Positions 14,041 through 15,564 of a stretch of DNA of 15,564 bases are shown piece by piece. Position 1 is the first letter of the stretch; each line of letters starts with the position of its first letter. The notes under the pieces are model-generated. The model did no database searches. It had not been told where the DNA came from and was given only the letters and a program-made list of their open reading frames with translations. Made by a program: the position numbers and the translations under genes. This DNA comes from JAZNQN01 sp045590195 (lineage in GTDB: Bacteria > Bacillota > Clostridia > UMGS1883 > UMGS1540), in NCBI GenBank assembly GCA_045590195.1, contig JAZNQN010000025.1, positions 1-15,564 on the forward strand. The letters run 5' to 3'.

Positions 14041-15197
14041 AAGTAACAGATGTAAAAACCTTTGTTGTTGATTGTTTCAGAACAAACTGGGTGTTTGTTA
14101 AAGTTTATACAGACGAGGGCCTTTCGGGTGTTGGCGAAGCAACGCTTGAATACAAAGAAAAAGCCCTTATAGGTGCGGTGGAACATATAAAAGAATATCT
14201 TGTTGGCAAAAATCCTTTAGAAATAGAAAAGCATTTTCACGATATTTACAGAGATGCTTACTGGCGTGGCGGAGCTGTTTTAATGTCGGCTTTATCTGCA
14301 GTTGAAATGGCGCTTTGGGATATTTTGGGCAAGCATTTAGGTGTGCCTGTTTATCAGCTTTTGGGCGGCAGAGTAAACGACAAAGTAAGAATATACGTAA
14401 ACGGCTGGTTTGCAGGAGCAAAAACGCCTGCAGAATTTGGCGAAAAGGCAAAAATTGCCGCAGGGCGTGGTGTTACCGCTATGAAATGGGACCCGTTTGG
14501 TAAATCCTATCTGGAAATATCAAACAAAGATCTTAATACGGCTCTTGAGTGTATAGCGGCAGTAAGAGATGCAGTGGGCAAAGATGTTGACCTGCTTATT
14601 GAAGGCCATGGAAGATTTAATGTACCAACAAGCATTAAAATTGCAAAAGAGCTTGAGCAGTTTAAGCCTATGTTTTTCGAAGAGCCTACACCGCCTGACA
14701 ATCTTGAGGCGCTGAAGGCGGTAAGAGATAAATCGCCTGTAGCAATTTCGGCAGGAGAAAGGCTTTATACATTAAAATCGTACAAAGATTTGTTTGAAAT
14801 GCGTGCGGCAGATTATATTCAGCCCGATATTTCACATGCAGGCGGAATTATGGAGCTTAAAAAGATTGCTGCAGTTGCAGAGGCCTATTACATACCTTTT
14901 GCACCGCACAACCCTTCCGGTCCTGTGGCCAATGCGGCAACACTTAATCTTGCGGCTTGTTGTCCTAATTTTTCAATTCTTGAAATTATGTACAGCGATG
15001 TTCAGTGGCGCAAGGATGTAACTGATGAAAGCCTTGAATACAAAGATGGCTATATAAAAATTCCTGATAAGCCCGGACTTGGTATAGAAATTAACGAGGA
15101 AGAATGTTTAAAACATCCGTATAAGTCGCACACATTAAGGCATTATACAGGTGCTTTAACTGATATAAGACCGGCAAAAACAGAATTTTATTTTTAA
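14037..15197 (+). CDS. Enolase-superfamily acid-sugar dehydratase (galactonate dehydratase-like)
   Basis: A 386-residue member of the mandelate racemase/muconate lactonizing enzyme family, closest in motif layout to D-galactonate dehydratase. Magnesium ligands are E189 (IEGHGRFN), E215 (FEEP) and E241 (AGER). H191, two residues after the first ligand, and H291 (PHNPSGPV), paired with D264 (QPD), are the likely acid/base residues. These lie a constant six residues beyond D183, E209, E235, H185 and H285 remembered for the E. coli enzyme, a strong register match. The first ligand is Glu instead of Asp. The expected reaction is dehydration of an aldonic acid to a 2-keto-3-deoxy acid; the exact sugar acid is open. 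AGGAG (14024-14028) is the ribosome site, inside the preceding gene. Confidence 0.88.
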   Translation: MKVTDVKTFVVDCFRTNWVFVKVYTDEGLSGVGEATLEYKEKALIGAVEHIKEYLVGKNPLEIEKHFHDIYRDAYWRGGAVLMSALSAVEMALWDILGKHLGVPVYQLLGGRVNDKVRIYVNGWFAGAKTPAEFGEKAKIAAGRGVTAMKWDPFGKSYLEISNKDLNTALECIAAVRDAVGKDVDLLIEGHGRFNVPTSIKIAKELEQFKPMFFEEPTPPDNLEALKAVRDKSPVAISAGERLYTLKSYKDLFEMRAADYIQPDISHAGGIMELKKIAAVAEAYYIPFAPHNPSGPVANAATLNLAACCPNFSILEIMYSDVQWRKDVTDESLEYKDGYIKIPDKPGLGIEINEEECLKHPYKSHTLRHYTGALTDIRPAKTEFYF

Positions 15198-15210
15198 GGA
15201 GAGACAGACT

Positions 15211-15564
15211 ATGAAAAAATACGAAGTTAAAGATCACGAACCAAGTTACCTTCCTGACGGGGAGTGGAAGCTTGTCTGGGCAGATGAATTTGACGGCATG
15301 GAGCTTGACAGAACAAAATGGGATTTTCGCCTTGATTTCTGGGGAAAACATTCGCCAACGTTTTCCGAAGATGCAGTTTTAAAAGGCGACGGATATTTAC
15401 GCCTTCCTTTGGTTTTTGACGGCAAAGATTATAAATCGGCTCATCTTCAGACGGGCTCACTTACCTACGATATTCCAAAAGATACTGATGGAGTATGGTC
15501 TTTCGGCCAGTTTAAAGAGCCTAAATTTATGCACAAATTCGGTTATTACGAAATACGTTGCAAC
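15211..15564 (+). CDS. GH16-like glycoside hydrolase, N-terminal part
   Basis: This is the first 118 residues of a gene cut by the window edge. WKLVWADEFDGMELDRTKWD is the classic opening of GH16 laminarinase-type enzymes, and the later YLRLPLV, TGSL and KFGYYEIRCN strands agree. The catalytic ExDxxE motif would lie beyond the window, so activity cannot be judged. There is no signal peptide, which is unusual for a polysaccharide-degrading GH16 enzyme and suggests intracellular action on oligosaccharides. AAGGAGAG (15196-15203) overlaps the dehydratase stop codon, so it is the third gene of the module 3 operon. Substrates in the family include beta-1,3-glucans and algal galactans; the dehydratase next door makes a galactan attractive, without proof. 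Confidence 0.85.
   Translation, partial: MKKYEVKDHEPSYLPDGEWKLVWADEFDGMELDRTKWDFRLDFWGKHSPTFSEDAVLKGDGYLRLPLVFDGKDYKSAHLQTGSLTYDIPKDTDGVWSFGQFKEPKFMHKFGYYEIRCN

Noticed and set aside
1..15564. CRISPR arrays, tRNA or rRNA genes, insertion sequences, integrase or transposase genes
   Set aside because: Looked for and not seen on either strand. The absence of a recombinase is why the insertion mechanism is left as inference.

Overview
The window is AT-rich and clostridial in style: strong AAAGGAGG ribosome sites, A-rich codons, and GTG and TTG starts alongside ATG. It holds two endospore genes, a PdaA-type cortex deacetylase and the SpoIVB forespore signalling peptidase. An endospore-forming member of the Clostridia, probably a carbohydrate-degrading gut or environmental anaerobe, fits best. 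The genus cannot be read from the sequence.

Layout. A terminator (42-78) is followed by three + strand genes: an ACT-ACT-metallo-beta-lactamase fusion (204-1586), a PdaA-like lipoprotein deacetylase (1633-2418) and a full-length spoIVB (2474-3496) with a plausible forespore promoter. From spoIVB onward the window is a chain of catabolic modules with one repeated plan: a spoIVB 3' end, a bidirectional terminator, a convergent AraC-family regulator, then a divergent operon of sugar-active enzymes. Module 1 (about 3.4 kb) has an AraC regulator, a beta-propeller glycosidase-like protein and a PnuC-like membrane protein. It ends in a broken second copy of the spoIVB 3' end (6756-6890). Module 2 (about 5.5 kb) has an AraC regulator, an L-fucose/L-arabinose isomerase-family protein, an SGNH hydrolase and a 706-residue glycosidase-like protein of unrecognised family. 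It ends in a third, different copy of the spoIVB 3' end (12265-12402). Module 3 has an AraC regulator, a UlaG-like metallohydrolase, a galactonate-dehydratase-like enolase-superfamily enzyme and a GH16-like enzyme that runs off the window.

The main observation is this module array. Both displaced spoIVB fragments begin at the codon before the catalytic serine. Both are preceded by the same non-spoIVB sequence, and a 41-base stretch across the junction matches at 40 positions. Downstream they differ mostly by silent changes, so they are not recent copies of each other. This is what repeated insertion of DNA into the 3' end of spoIVB would leave, each insertion supplying a new 3' end and displacing the old one. 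It suggests an integration hotspot that collects AraC-controlled sugar-use modules without destroying the sporulation gene. No recombinase gene is visible here, so the mechanism is inference.

Working together: each AraC regulator probably senses a sugar or glycan fragment and activates the operon beside it. The predicted enzymes (glycosidases, an esterase, a sugar isomerase, an acid-sugar dehydratase, a lactonase-like protein) suit intracellular processing of unusual plant or algal oligosaccharides. None has an obvious signal peptide, and no ABC or PTS sugar transporter is present.
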